A DNA stretch of 64,000 nt from Salipaludibacillus neizhouensis (GTDB lineage Bacteria; Bacillota; Bacilli; Bacillales; Salisediminibacteriaceae): the NCBI RefSeq assembly GCF_002886185.1, contig NZ_NJAW01000037.1:1-64000 (forward strand). The letters are read 5' to 3'. The translations under genes and the position numbers were made by a program. Below the pieces are notes generated by a model. It was not told the DNA's origin. It searched no databases and saw only the letters and a list, made by a program, of their open reading frames with translations. Below, piece by piece: positions 47,115 to 56,177 of this stretch; position 1 is the first letter of the stretch; each line of letters opens with the position of its first letter.

Positions 47115-47516
47115 CTAACGAAGCCACTTAATAGCTGTAATGGTTGTTCCAACTTTCAATTCAGAATCGATGTCGAAATCGTCCATCAAGCGCTTCACAC
47201 CAGGAAGTCCCGCTCCTAATCCTCCAGACGTCGTAAAACCATCTTCCATTACACGTCGAATCTCTTTAATTCCAGGACCTTGATCAGTAGCAATAATCTT
47301 AATACCGCGTTTCCCTGCTGAAGTGGCTTCTTCTATTTGTATTTGTCCTTTATTAGCATATAAATAAATATTTCTGGCAAGTTCGGAAATCGCAGTTGTG
47401 ATTCGTGCTTGATCCACGGAACCAAACCCGATTTCACGAGCAAGTTTACGCCCTGCCTGTCTTGCAGCGACTATTCCCCACTCACTATGGATGTCTACAT
47501 GGGTTTGGACTTGCAT
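47115..47516 (-). CDS. rsbT: Switch kinase RsbT
   Basis: GHKL-fold serine kinase held by the stressosome; under stress it phosphorylates RsbR and RsbS, leaves, and activates RsbU. Start ATG 47516 (MQVQTHVDIHSEWGIVAARQ) gives 133 residues, identical to the B. subtilis length. ATP-binding boxes are seen in ITTAISELARNIYLYANKGQ, ATDQGPGIKEI and GGLGAGLPGVKRLMDDFDID. Starts four bases after the rsbS stop. Confidence 0.98.
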   Translation of the reverse strand: MQVQTHVDIHSEWGIVAARQAGRKLAREIGFGSVDQARITTAISELARNIYLYANKGQIQIEEATSAGKRGIKIIATDQGPGIKEIRRVMEDGFTTSGGLGAGLPGVKRLMDDFDIDSELKVGTTITAIKWLR

Positions 47517-47520
47517 ATGA

Positions 47521-47877
47521 TCAATCCTCCAATTCGAGTTGGAGTCTATCCAACCCTTGCTCAAGGTCTAGTGCAGTTGGAACATCGTCTAATACTATTC
47601 CCATATCGATAAGTGTAATCGCAACAGCTGGTTGAATCCCAGTCAATACTACTCTAGCACCCATTAAATTCGACATATCTACTACATCGCCTAATACTTT
47701 TGCAATAAAGGAATCTATCATATCTACTGAGGTTAAGTCAATAACTACTCCTCTTGAGCCTTCTTCGTGTATCTTTTCCAGTACGTCTTCCTGGAACTGG
47801 AGTGCAGTTTGATCATCCAGCTCCACTTGCACTGAGATAAGTAAATAATCATGCAATTTCAATATTGGAATTCGCAA
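47521..47877 (-). CDS. rsbS: Stressosome scaffold RsbS
   Basis: Single STAS-domain protein that, with RsbR, builds the 1.8-MDa stressosome and holds RsbT. 118 residues. The phosphorylatable serine lies in [18 protein letters not shown]. Located between rsbR and rsbT with minimal spacing. Confidence 0.98.
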   Translation of the reverse strand: MRIPILKLHDYLLISVQVELDDQTALQFQEDVLEKIHEEGSRGVVIDLTSVDMIDSFIAKVLGDVVDMSNLMGARVVLTGIQPAVAITLIDMGIVLDDVPTALDLEQGLDRLQLELED

Positions 47878-47890
47878 AACCAGTTCCTCC

Positions 47891-48718
47891 TTATTTCTTC
47901 AGTTCAACTATCTCTCTCTGTGTAAGCTCAAGTGCCGACTCAATACCTTTTTTCAATGTACTCTTAGTAGGGAATTTCCCTAAATCAATACCCAGATTAA
48001 CAATTGTTTGTGCAATCTCAGGTCTGATTCCCACCAGTATACACTTAGCACCAACTAGCCGAACAGCTTCTGATGCTTGAATGATGTGATGTGCTACCAT
48101 CGTATCAACGACCGGCACCCCTGTTATATCAATTAAAACTACTTGAGAACGGTGCTCAATAACACCTTCCAATAGGTTTTCCATAATTAACTTTGCTCGT
48201 TCTGTATCGATTGTTCCTATCAATGGCATGACACTGATGTTTTCAAAAACAGGAATTAAGGGGGCGGAAAGTTCCTTCAGAGCCATTTTTTGTAAAAATA
48301 CTGTGTTTTCCCAAGATCCCGAATACTGAGTCACAAGCAAGTTCACAATATCATCGATCCAGTCCTCTATTTTCTTGAAAAACTCAAGATTATTATGAGA
48401 GTTTTCTTCTCTATTGGATATTATTTCAACGCACGCTTTTCTAAATTCTTGTAAGCCTCTAGTTATATAGTTCAGCGGCCAGCCAATCTGAATTAACTTT
48501 TCAACAAATTGTATAAGTTCGTCATGCTCTAATTCTTCGTTCGTCTTTTGGACTGTTAAGATGAGAATATTGACGAATTCGAGGTTCGTATTTTCATACA
48601 TTTTATCTGAAATATTTTGTAGCATATCGTCGGATCTAAATTTACTAATTTCTTTGAGCCAACTGTCAGTAATATCTTCTTTGTGTTCTAAAACCATATC
48701 TTTGATCACTGAATTCAT
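47891..48718 (-). CDS. rsbRA: Stressosome sensor RsbR
   Basis: Stress-sensing co-antagonist. Start ATG 48718 ([20 protein letters not shown]) gives 275 residues. The N-terminal ~140 residues form a globin-like, heme-free sensor domain; the C-terminal STAS domain contains [20 protein letters not shown], where the RsbT-phosphorylated threonines of RsbRA are located. First gene of the rsb operon, following ndoA as in B. subtilis. Confidence 0.97.
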   Translation of the reverse strand: MNSVIKDMVLEHKEDITDSWLKEISKFRSDDMLQNISDKMYENTNLEFVNILILTVQKTNEELEHDELIQFVEKLIQIGWPLNYITRGLQEFRKACVEIISNREENSHNNLEFFKKIEDWIDDIVNLLVTQYSGSWENTVFLQKMALKELSAPLIPVFENISVMPLIGTIDTERAKLIMENLLEGVIEHRSQVVLIDITGVPVVDTMVAHHIIQASEAVRLVGAKCILVGIRPEIAQTIVNLGIDLGKFPTKSTLKKGIESALELTQREIVELKK

Positions 48719-48854
48719 CCAGTCTTCCCCCACTCTTCAAGTCATAGTTGTCCTCTTTATTATTTCATTTATTGACATAGATTGCAATCTATGTGCTAGC
48801 ATTTAAGCCACTTTATCTCATAGTATAATACCATAAAAGAACCGTAAATGTACG

Positions 48855-48890
48855 CAAAAAAGCTACTTTTCCAAAAAGTAGCTCCCGCTA
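48855..48890 (-). terminator. ndoA terminator
   Basis: AGCTACTTTTT / AAAAGTAGCT stem followed by TTTTTTG on the minus strand, between ndoA and rsbR. Confidence 0.8.
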
Positions 48891-48896
48891 TGATAT

Positions 48897-49247
48897 CTAA
48901 AAGTCAATCAGGCCTATACTAATGTTCAAGGCGTCATTCACTTTTAACATCATATCATCATCTAGATGTGTTATTTTGTCTGTAAGACGTTGTTTATCGA
49001 TGGTACGAACCTGCTCTAGTAAGATAACTGAATCTCGATCAAAACCGTATCGTTTCGCATCAATTTCAACATGAGTAGGAAGTTTGGCCTTTTGTATCTG
49101 TGCTGTAATAGCAGCAATAATGACTGTTGGGCTAAATCGATTACCAATATCATTCTGAATAATTAACACAGGCCTCACCCCACCCTGCTCGGATCCGACC
49201 ACGGGTGAAAGATCTGCAAAATAAACGTCACCGCGTTTTACAATCAA
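48897..49247 (-). CDS. ndoA: mRNA interferase NdoA (EndoA, MazF family)
   Basis: Toxin of the chromosomal MazEF-type system; the B. subtilis enzyme cuts RNA at U^ACAU. Start TTG 49247 with AAGGG upstream gives 116 residues, the exact family length ([20 protein letters not shown]). Further hallmarks are [20 protein letters not shown] and the C-terminal [12 protein letters not shown]. Four bases separate it from the antitoxin gene. It looks fully intact. Confidence 0.98.
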   Translation of the reverse strand: MIVKRGDVYFADLSPVVGSEQGGVRPVLIIQNDIGNRFSPTVIIAAITAQIQKAKLPTHVEIDAKRYGFDRDSVILLEQVRTIDKQRLTDKITHLDDDMMLKVNDALNISIGLIDF

Positions 49248-49251
49248 TCCC

Positions 49252-49530
49252 TTACACCCCACTAACTAATCGATCCAACGTGCTTTCAGCCTCCTCTTCA
49301 GCTAAAAAGGATTCGGTAGCGATGTTCAAGTTAATCTTAGCCATCTCTGCGTATCCCTGTTGCATCGTTTCACGAATTTGTTGTTTCTTCTGCTCCTGAA
49401 CATAGATCTTCGTTGCTCTTTGAATTACTTCGCTGCGATTGATATTATCACCCTCAGTTAAAGCATCTAATTCACTAACTAAATGTTGCGGCAAACTGAC
49501 CATTATCTTTTTTGTGTTATCCATAGACAC
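49252..49530 (-). CDS. ndoAI: Antitoxin NdoAI (EndoAI, MazE function)
   Basis: Ribbon-helix-helix antitoxin that neutralises NdoA. 92 residues. The N-terminal RHH domain is [20 protein letters not shown] with [14 protein letters not shown]; the C-terminal acidic tail that blocks the toxin follows ([19 protein letters not shown]). Downstream of alr, the conserved Bacillus order. The 49531-49801 gap holds no other gene. Confidence 0.97.
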   Translation of the reverse strand: MSMDNTKKIMVSLPQHLVSELDALTEGDNINRSEVIQRATKIYVQEQKKQQIRETMQQGYAEMAKINLNIATESFLAEEEAESTLDRLVSGV

Positions 49531-49801
49531 AAAGACACCTCCACGAAGCTCTCGATCACTTTTTAATCCATTATTATCATATCACTTGCCTAGTTGCAAT
49601 GCAAAGTGATATTTCATAATCCTCTTAACAAATTCGGCAATTTTCGTTAAAAACCTTCTTTTCCTAAAATTAAATCCGAATATTCGTCATTTATATTAAG
49701 ATTAGCACAGCATTCCCGCTTCGGTCTAGTCATTTTCCGGATTAATCACGTGAAAAAATTGGATACTAGCTTATTGAATTAAGCTGTTTTCCCGTTACCT
49801 T

Positions 49802-50983
49802 TTAAACAACTCGGTTATTAACATTCAGGATAACATTATTTTTCTTGATAACTCTCGGAACTCGGTAACTTATCATACATGGAATCTCATAGCTGATCGT
49901 ATCAAGTCTCTTAGCAACTTCCGTTACGGAGATAAAATCATTATGATCTTTCCCAATTATCGTCACCTTTGTTCCCGGTGGTAAGGGTTCTTCCAATACG
50001 ACCATCATTTGATCCATACATATTCTGCCCACAATCTTTGCTCTTCTTCCATTAACAAGAACATTCCCCGATTGATTCGCTCTTATCCATCCATCCGCAT
50101 AGCCTATTGGAATCGTTGCAATCCATTCTTCACCAATTGTTTCATAAGTAACCCCGTAACTTACGCCTTCCCCTTTTTCCAGCTTCTTCACATGAGTAAG
50201 TTTACTATGTAATGAAAAAGCTTCTTTTAAAGGCACCTTTATCAACTCTTTCATTTCTTCCGACGGGGCTAATCCGTACATTGCAATCCCCAACCTTACA
50301 ATGTTATAGCATTGATCCGTAAATCTTAATGCTGTAGCACTGTTTGCACAATGTTTAAGCGGAATCTCCTGACCATAACTTTCTTCAAAATAGGTGATCA
50401 TTTCTGCGAATCGCCTTTGTTGTTTCTCAAAATACTCCGTTTCAACTTCGTCTGCAGTAGCTAAATGAGTAAATACACCTTCCACTACAAATCTGTCAGA
50501 ACTCTGCAGGGATTGGATAATACTATCCGCTTCTTCCCTCGTTCTTAAACCAATTCTCCCCATTCCCGAATCCATTTTGATATGACATTTCACTTTCGAA
50601 TCATCATTTTCAGAAGGAAGAAATGTAATAGCTTTATCAATCCAGTCTGCTTGGAAAACAGTCAAGGTAATATTATATTTCAGTGCAACGCTGACATCTT
50701 CCGGACGCACATATCCGAGTACCATCACTCTAGCATCTATCCCAGCTTGCCTCAGTGCAATTGCTTCATCTAGTATGGCAACCCCTAAATAGGTCGCTCC
50801 AGCTGATAGTGCCTCTTTTGCCACGTCAACAGCACCATGACCGTAGCCATTTGCTTTTACGACCGCCATCACTTCTACATCTTCCGGCAACTCTGCTTTT
50901 ATATGTCTTACATTCTCGGAAATAGCATTTAAGTCTACTTCTACCCAAGTATCTCTGTAATACGAATCTAAATTAGCCATCAT
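49802..50983 (-). CDS. alr: Alanine racemase
   Basis: PLP enzyme that makes D-alanine for peptidoglycan. Start ATG 50983 with GGAGG four bases upstream gives 393 residues. The PLP lysine motif AVVKANGYGHGAVDVA is near residue 45, and the fold-type III barrel features (HIKMDSGMGRIGLR, ANSATAL, RLGIAMYGLAPS) follow; the catalytic tyrosine region is VSYGVTYETIGEEWIATIPI and CMDQMMV. Located between ydcC and ndoAI as in B. subtilis. Confidence 0.98.
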   Translation of the reverse strand: MMANLDSYYRDTWVEVDLNAISENVRHIKAELPEDVEVMAVVKANGYGHGAVDVAKEALSAGATYLGVAILDEAIALRQAGIDARVMVLGYVRPEDVSVALKYNITLTVFQADWIDKAITFLPSENDDSKVKCHIKMDSGMGRIGLRTREEADSIIQSLQSSDRFVVEGVFTHLATADEVETEYFEKQQRRFAEMITYFEESYGQEIPLKHCANSATALRFTDQCYNIVRLGIAMYGLAPSEEMKELIKVPLKEAFSLHSKLTHVKKLEKGEGVSYGVTYETIGEEWIATIPIGYADGWIRANQSGNVLVNGRRAKIVGRICMDQMMVVLEEPLPPGTKVTIIGKDHNDFISVTEVAKRLDTISYEIPCMISYRVPRVIKKNNVILNVNNRVV

Positions 50984-51044
50984 AATTCCTCCACTTTCCA
51001 TCATTCCGAATAGCTTTCTTACAGTCAGGATGTTTGCTAAAATG

Positions 51045-51125
51045 TTGTTGTTTTAACTAGAACAAGGAGATCCTACTTTAATTTGCTCGAGGTGGACGCT
51101 TCTGCAAGCACCTTTTCAAAAAACA
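51045..51125 (-). repeat. Internally deleted copy of the GC-rich dispersed repeat
   Basis: TGTTGTTGTTTT at one end and AAAACAACAACG at the other form terminal inverted repeats. Between them GCTCGAGGTGGACGCTTCTG matches the inner part of the full repeat at 59.6-59.9 kb (CTCTAGGTGGACGCTTTCCG read on the minus strand). It lies between alr and ydcC. Confidence 0.5.
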
Positions 51126-51210
51126 ACAACGTTTACGAAAACAGCTTTCAACTATTATTATCGTACACAGTATTTCTATTTATGTCATCTACGATTTGCC
51201 ACAGAAAGCA

Positions 51211-51250
51211 AAAAAGCACATGAGAGGTAACTGCCTCCCATGTGCTTTTT
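51211..51250 (-). terminator. ydcC terminator
   Basis: AAAGCACATG.GAGG / CCTC.CATGTGCTTT stem followed by TTTTT on the minus strand. Confidence 0.85.
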
Positions 51251-51258
51251 AACTTATC

Positions 51259-52308
51259 TTATTTCTCTTCTGTTCCATAGACACTTCTGGCAACAGAGAC
51301 GATATCTTCTTTTTCCAGTGTTTCTGAGACTAGGAAAAAGTCGGTTCCTTCATAGGACCACGAAACAGTTTTTGTCTCTTCGTCCTCCGTTAACGTACCA
51401 ACTGTGAAACCTAAATCAATAGGCTCACCATTTGATACACTAATGGCAGTACTGGCTTCAACGACATCACTCTGCTGTTGAATAAGTCTAAATGGCTGGT
51501 CACCTTCAAAATTCAAGACTACCCGTTTCCCATCATCTGACTGTACTTCTTCTGAATCGGCAAAACTAGTACCCTGAGGTTCATACATTGGATAGAAAAC
51601 AGTGAAATCATCGGCACCCTCTTCTTCCTCTGTTTCTTCCCCATCTGACATTGTTGGTACATCAGATTTTAACTGGGCGCCAGTCATATTACGGTCCATG
51701 TCAAAGTCGCTTTCTGAAAATGTGGCATTTTTCTGAAAATCTTCGAAAGTGACATCTACTAGAACGGATAATTCTGCATCCATTACTTTTACTGAACTCG
51801 GCGTTAACTCTTTTTTGTCCAACGTGATTTCCTGCTTATTTAAATTTTTATTTGAATAGGTCGTATTTGTCTGGAACGTGTAGTTATCTTCTGTAGCAGT
51901 AAACGTTCGTTCCGGATCCATTAATATATCATTAATCAAAGACTCATATAGATATGCTTGACTGTTGTTTTCAGGCCAATCACTTTGGAATCGAAAGCTT
52001 TTATTAAGAGCAGGCGTTAATACAAAAACACCTTCTTCATTCCTTAAGATAATTTGACTTTGATCTTTTTCAGCATGATTTAATGCCACTCGATAGGATG
52101 ACGGGCTTTGATACCAGACTTCCACTTCATATACTTGAGGTTCCTCACCAGTTTGCAAAGTCATTGTAGCCTTTGTTTTATACCCGGTTAAATCCTCTAA
52201 CGTACTCTCTAAAGAAGCAATCACGTCCTCTTGACTCTTTTCTCCGCAAGCAGTAAGAATACTGACGAGGGCGATAGCAATAATGAATAAGGAAATGATT
52301 TTTTTCAT
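51259..52308 (-). CDS. ydcC: Sporulation-associated LolA-like lipoprotein YdcC
   Basis: A 349-residue secreted lipoprotein. The signal peptide is MKKIISLFIIAIALVSILTA followed by Cys21, the lipid attachment site. The body resembles LolA-type lipoprotein carrier folds (LEDLTGYKTKATMTLQTGEE, VEVWYQSPSSYRVALNH), and an acidic linker (TEEEEGADDF) separates a C-terminal half. Despite the LolA similarity there is no outer membrane here, so the role is unclear; the B. subtilis homologue lies at the same place next to alr and acpS. Confidence 0.9.
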   Translation of the reverse strand: MKKIISLFIIAIALVSILTACGEKSQEDVIASLESTLEDLTGYKTKATMTLQTGEEPQVYEVEVWYQSPSSYRVALNHAEKDQSQIILRNEEGVFVLTPALNKSFRFQSDWPENNSQAYLYESLINDILMDPERTFTATEDNYTFQTNTTYSNKNLNKQEITLDKKELTPSSVKVMDAELSVLVDVTFEDFQKNATFSESDFDMDRNMTGAQLKSDVPTMSDGEETEEEEGADDFTVFYPMYEPQGTSFADSEEVQSDDGKRVVLNFEGDQPFRLIQQQSDVVEASTAISVSNGEPIDLGFTVGTLTEDEETKTVSWSYEGTDFFLVSETLEKEDIVSVARSVYGTEEK

Positions 52309-52360
52309 ATACTCAACCCCTTTGTGTCATTTCGACGACAAAGGAGGGTTATATCATGCG

Positions 52361-53890
52361 TTAGTAACGGGCTGATCGGAGCACGATCGGTAAAGTATCT
52401 ATCAAATCTGTTGCGACTACACTAAATGTATCTAAGTTCTCCATTAACCTATCCGCAGTTATTCCATGCACATATACAGCATTGCAAAGAGCATCTTGAA
52501 TTGACTTGTGCTGAAGGAGAAACCCTAAAATGATTCCCGTCAACACATCTCCACTCCCACCTTTGGCTAACGATGCATTACCAGTTGTGTTCACATATTG
52601 ATGACCCTCTGGTGTAGTAATAATCGTATAGGGTCCTTTTAAAACGACATACATCTGATATGTTTTTGCAAACGATTTGGAAACTTCAAATCTGTTTTGC
52701 TCAACTTCTGCTACTGACAAAGCAGTCAGCATCGCCATTTCACCTGGATGTGGAGTAATGATAGTTGCTCCTTGTCTTTGCTCGCTTCTCCATAATGGAA
52801 GTTCCTGTGAAAGATGATAAAGACCATCAGCATCAATCACAACTAACCCTGAATAAGGCTGTAGAGTTTTAAACAGTGGATAACTGTTCGCTCTCCCCAA
52901 TCCTGGACCAATAGCTACTCCATGAAAATTGTTAAAGGAGATCGCGTCAGAGAAAGCATTTGGAGAAATACTTCCCTTTGTATTTTCCAGTACGATGAAC
53001 GTAGACTCTGTTGATTGAGAGGCAACGATAGTTTGTATTGACTGCGGTATCGCTAAAGACAATAACCCTGCTCCTGCACGTAAACAAGCATTAGCTGTAA
53101 GAACGGCAGCCCCAGGCATGGATTCGCTGCCTGCAATAACAAGCGCCTTCCCTGCCTTTCCTTTATGGCTATTCATTTCTCTTACAGGCAGAGTATCTTT
53201 CACTGTATGCGCAGTAATCAGTTCTCGTTTAATACCGGCCTTTTGAAAGGATCGGGATGGGATTCCGATATCTAATACATGAAGCTGACCATAATTCTCG
53301 GCAGACGGAAAAGTGAAAGCACTTAGTTTGGGTGCTTGAAGAGTATATGTTTCACTAGCTAAAATGCCTCTACTCTCTTCATCGCCACCATTTGGAATCC
53401 CACTAGGAATGTCCACCGAAATAACCCGCTTCTTGGCTGAATTGATCAAGGAAATTACTTCCCCATAAGGTTCCTTTAAAGGACCTTCGATTCCCGTGCC
53501 CAGTAAAGCATCAACCACCAGCGTAGCTTTTGAAAGATCTTTTTCTGCAAGACCCTCTTTCCCTTGCCAGTGCTGAAAGGAATATCCACATTTTTTATAA
53601 ATATCCTTATGTTTGCAGGCTGTACCCCGAATACGATTCTCAGAAGGAATCACCCACACTTTGACATCGCAGCCTCTTTCCAACAAAAGCCTTGAAATAA
53701 CAAAACCATCTCCGCCATTATTTCCTGCACCAATAAAAACAATGATTTTTTCATTTGCTTGAATCAGTGAAAGAAGTTTTTCTTTAAATACCTGACCAGC
53801 GTTCTCCATCAACATTTCTTCACTTAAACCAATCTGCTCCATGGTATAGCGATCAATTTGGTGCATTTCACCACCCGTTACCACGTACAT
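52361..53890 (-). CDS. nnr: Bifunctional NAD(P)H-hydrate repair enzyme Nnr
   Basis: Repairs hydrated NADH and NADPH. 509 residues. The N-terminal half is the epimerase (YjeF_N): ENAGQVFKEKLL, FIGAGNNGGDGFVISRLLLE and VVDALLGTGIEGPLKEPYG. The C-terminal half is the ADP-dependent dehydratase: HKGKAGKALVIAGSESMPGA, ITPHPGEMAMLTALS, VLKGPYTIITTPEGHQYVN and TGNASLAKGGSGDVLTGIIL. Fusion of both activities is common in bacteria. Between acpS and ydcC, probably cotranscribed. Confidence 0.96.
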   Translation of the reverse strand: MYVVTGGEMHQIDRYTMEQIGLSEEMLMENAGQVFKEKLLSLIQANEKIIVFIGAGNNGGDGFVISRLLLERGCDVKVWVIPSENRIRGTACKHKDIYKKCGYSFQHWQGKEGLAEKDLSKATLVVDALLGTGIEGPLKEPYGEVISLINSAKKRVISVDIPSGIPNGGDEESRGILASETYTLQAPKLSAFTFPSAENYGQLHVLDIGIPSRSFQKAGIKRELITAHTVKDTLPVREMNSHKGKAGKALVIAGSESMPGAAVLTANACLRAGAGLLSLAIPQSIQTIVASQSTESTFIVLENTKGSISPNAFSDAISFNNFHGVAIGPGLGRANSYPLFKTLQPYSGLVVIDADGLYHLSQELPLWRSEQRQGATIITPHPGEMAMLTALSVAEVEQNRFEVSKSFAKTYQMYVVLKGPYTIITTPEGHQYVNTTGNASLAKGGSGDVLTGIILGFLLQHKSIQDALCNAVYVHGITADRLMENLDTFSVVATDLIDTLPIVLRSARY

Positions 53891-53960
53891 GTCTGTCCCT
53901 CCCTATCCGCATTATCACTATATGAGGTCGTCCTTCACAATATGCAAACTTGTCCTCAGA

Positions 53961-54326
53961 CTAATGTATACTTTCAATAATTACTTGAGCTGCAGCATAT
54001 TCTCTCGTATGTGTTATTGACACGTGCACCTCTTGCTCTTTTGCTTTTTCTCTTGCGTAGATGCACGGTTTCCCTCTTTCCTCGGAACGGATCTCAATAT
54101 CTTGAAAGGATAGGTCTTTTCCAATGCCACAGCCAAGAGCTTTGCTGTATGCTTCTTTAACTGCAAACCTTCCTGCTAAAAATTCAATCTTTCTTTTTTC
54201 TGATAAAGAAGCAAAGGTTTCAAATTCATGATTCGTTAAGATTCTTTTTGCAAAAGCTGGTTTTCTTCTGTATGTATCTTTAATTCTTTGAATTTCAACG
54301 ATGTCTATTCCGGTTCCAATTATCAT
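53961..54326 (-). CDS. acpS: Holo-[acyl-carrier-protein] synthase AcpS
   Basis: Attaches 4'-phosphopantetheine from CoA to apo-ACP. Start ATG 54326 with GGAAGGTGA upstream (MIIGTGIDIVEIQRIKDTYR); 121 residues. The metal-binding Asp in GIDIVEI and the Glu in GRFAVKEAYSKALG are visible, and SITHTREYAAAQVI forms the C-terminal strand region. Divergent from the rhomboid gene. Confidence 0.97.
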   Translation of the reverse strand: MIIGTGIDIVEIQRIKDTYRRKPAFAKRILTNHEFETFASLSEKRKIEFLAGRFAVKEAYSKALGCGIGKDLSFQDIEIRSEERGKPCIYAREKAKEQEVHVSITHTREYAAAQVIIESIH

Positions 54327-54512
54327 GGGAATCACCTTCCTATTTCACTTCAATTAAGCATACTCTCCTTTTACCATTCATTCCACTCTTCTTAAACCTG
54401 ATGCTAGTTATAATATACAAATAATAGTCTTTGAAAACAGTCATATGATAGAATGAGAAAACATGCGAAGCTATTTTTATGAACTTATCCTTACGTGAAG
54501 GAGTACGAGACA

Positions 54513-55271
54513 ATGTTTATACGTAATGAAACATTCGGAGGTTTTATTAGATCTTATAAAGTAATCACTGTATTGGTAGCAATTAATATATTTTTTTATA
54601 TTTGGACGGATTTATTTCCATTCTTAGGTGGCGAAGAAATCCGTATGCTTGGAGTAGGTCAAAACATTGCGATAGCAATGGGCGAATACTGGAGACTTGT
54701 TACACCTATTTTTCTTCATGGGGGTCTCATGCACATGGCGTTTAATTCGTTTGCCTTAATTTTATTTGGACCGGCTCTGGAAATAATGTTCGGCAGAAGC
54801 CGCTTCCTGACTTTCTATCTAGCTACCGGCATACTTGCAAATATAGCCTATCTCTATTTAGGAAATCCATATGGCGTTCATTTAGGGGCTTCAGGAGCTA
54901 TATACGGACTATTCGGTGTTTATCTGTACATGGTATTTTACCGGAAAGATCTCATTGATAAAGCAAATTCTCAGCTCATTTTAACTGTACTCGTAATTGG
55001 TGTCGTCATGACCTTTATTAACCCGGGAATCAATATACTTGCTCATATTTTCGGCCTTATCTCCGGTGCTGCTTTAGGTCCGATATTTTTAATGAACCTG
55101 CCTTCAAGGAATCGTTCCTTTCAGAATGTTCATGATAACAGTAACGTTGGATTCGATCCGAACCGTTGGGCAAACCGAGAAAATAGAAAGAAAAAAATTA
55201 TCATCATGGCAGTACTAGGTATTGCGGGAATGATTCTCTTTTTCTATCTCGTCTCGACATTCCTACTTTAA
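54513..55271 (+). CDS. ydcA: Rhomboid-family intramembrane serine protease YdcA
   Basis: A membrane protease with six or more hydrophobic segments. ATG 54513 is the better start (GAAGGAGTACGAGAC upstream), giving 252 residues. The rhomboid catalytic pair is present: Ser in HLGASGAIYGLFGVYLY and His in NILAHIFGLISG; the conserved HGGLMHMAFNSFALILFGPA is the oxyanion-hole region. Divergent from acpS, as in B. subtilis ydcA. Followed by a strong terminator. Confidence 0.95.
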   Translation: MFIRNETFGGFIRSYKVITVLVAINIFFYIWTDLFPFLGGEEIRMLGVGQNIAIAMGEYWRLVTPIFLHGGLMHMAFNSFALILFGPALEIMFGRSRFLTFYLATGILANIAYLYLGNPYGVHLGASGAIYGLFGVYLYMVFYRKDLIDKANSQLILTVLVIGVVMTFINPGINILAHIFGLISGAALGPIFLMNLPSRNRSFQNVHDNSNVGFDPNRWANRENRKKKIIIMAVLGIAGMILFFYLVSTFLL

Positions 55272-55303
55272 GTACTATTTTAGAACGGCGAAAGTCTATG
55301 AAC

Positions 55304-55342
55304 AAAAAGCGTTAGGCCCCTCTATGGGCTGACGCTTTTTTG
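55304..55342 (+). terminator. ydcA terminator
   Basis: AAAAGCGT.AGGCCC / GGGCT.ACGCTTTT stem followed by T residues. Confidence 0.85.
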
Positions 55343-55531
55343 TGTTTTGTCAGGCAATAAAACCCTTAGTGGAAAAAATAGTTAACACTACGCCTACAGT
55401 ATAAATGTAATTATTTTACAATTGTCATAGTATATTCACAATCTGCTGTCTTTCCTCCCTATTTCATCCTATATTATAAAACTGAAGAGCCGTTTCTCTT
55501 CCTAATTTAGAAGCCTTAAGGGGGGATTATC

Positions 55532-55687
55532 ATGCAGCATTCAGATGTAGAAACAAAAGAAGCAACACCACTTAAAGAAACGAAAGAGCACTCATTAAAA
55601 GGAACGTTATATTTTGTTATGTTTATTGGATCCTTCATTTTCATTTCGTGGTTTGTTATTTACTTTCTCTTTTTATCTAGAATTTAA
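55532..55687 (+). CDS. Cytochrome c oxidase subunit IIa (ba3 type)
   Basis: A 51-residue protein with AAGGGGGGAT before ATG 55532. After a polar N-terminus (QHSDVETKEATPLKETKEHS) it has a single transmembrane helix (about residues 24-48, LYFVMFIGSFIFISWFVIYF). This is the layout of subunit IIa, the one-helix subunit of ba3-type (B-family) heme-copper oxidases, and it precedes subunit II by 22 bp. It is too small to be found by simple length cut-offs. Confidence 0.85.
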   Translation: MQHSDVETKEATPLKETKEHSLKGTLYFVMFIGSFIFISWFVIYFLFLSRI

Positions 55688-55709
55688 CACAGTTGGGAGG
55701 GGACATAAG

Positions 55710-56177
55710 ATGCATTTGCACAAATACGAAAAAATATGGATGACTTTTGGAATCGGATCCCTTGTTTTATTTTTAGCAGTACTTGGAGTTTCAGCTTTTG
55801 CATTCGGTGCACAACCACCAAGTCATATGCACTCGGTAGATTCACAAAATCTTGAAGAAAGTGTTTTCTCCGCACCAGGAGTAGAACAGATCGACGAGAC
55901 TACCTATCGCGCTAGATTAGTGGCGATGGCTTTTGGCTACGACCCTGGAACAATCGAAGTTCCAGTTGGTTCAACCGTTATTTTTGAAATTACCAGTTCT
56001 GATGTCGTTCACAGCTTTGCCATACCTGGCACAAATGTAAATCTAATGGTAACTCCAGGTCATGTGAATATGACCGAACATACATTTACTGAGCCGGGAG
56101 AATATTTAGTTCTATGCAATGAGTACTGTGGCACCGGACACCAACACATGCAAATGAAAATTGAGGTGACTCCATGA
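55710..56177 (+). CDS. cbaB: ba3-type cytochrome c oxidase subunit II
   Basis: CuA-carrying subunit that takes electrons from cytochrome c. Start ATG 55710 with GGGAGGGGAC upstream; 155 residues. One N-terminal transmembrane helix (about 9-31) is followed by the cupredoxin domain. All CuA ligands are present: His in DVVHSFAIPGTNVN and Cys-x3-Cys-x3-His-x2-Met in LCNEYCGTGHQHMQM. It overlaps subunit I by four bases (ATGA). Confidence 0.95.
   Translation: MHLHKYEKIWMTFGIGSLVLFLAVLGVSAFAFGAQPPSHMHSVDSQNLEESVFSAPGVEQIDETTYRARLVAMAFGYDPGTIEVPVGSTVIFEITSSDVVHSFAIPGTNVNLMVTPGHVNMTEHTFTEPGEYLVLCNEYCGTGHQHMQMKIEVTP

Noticed and set aside
55410-55440. Possible Rex operator upstream of the oxidase operon (TTGTCATAGTATATTCACAA)
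   Set aside because: The right half fits TTCACAA, but the left half has mismatches and the spacer is too long for a Rex site.
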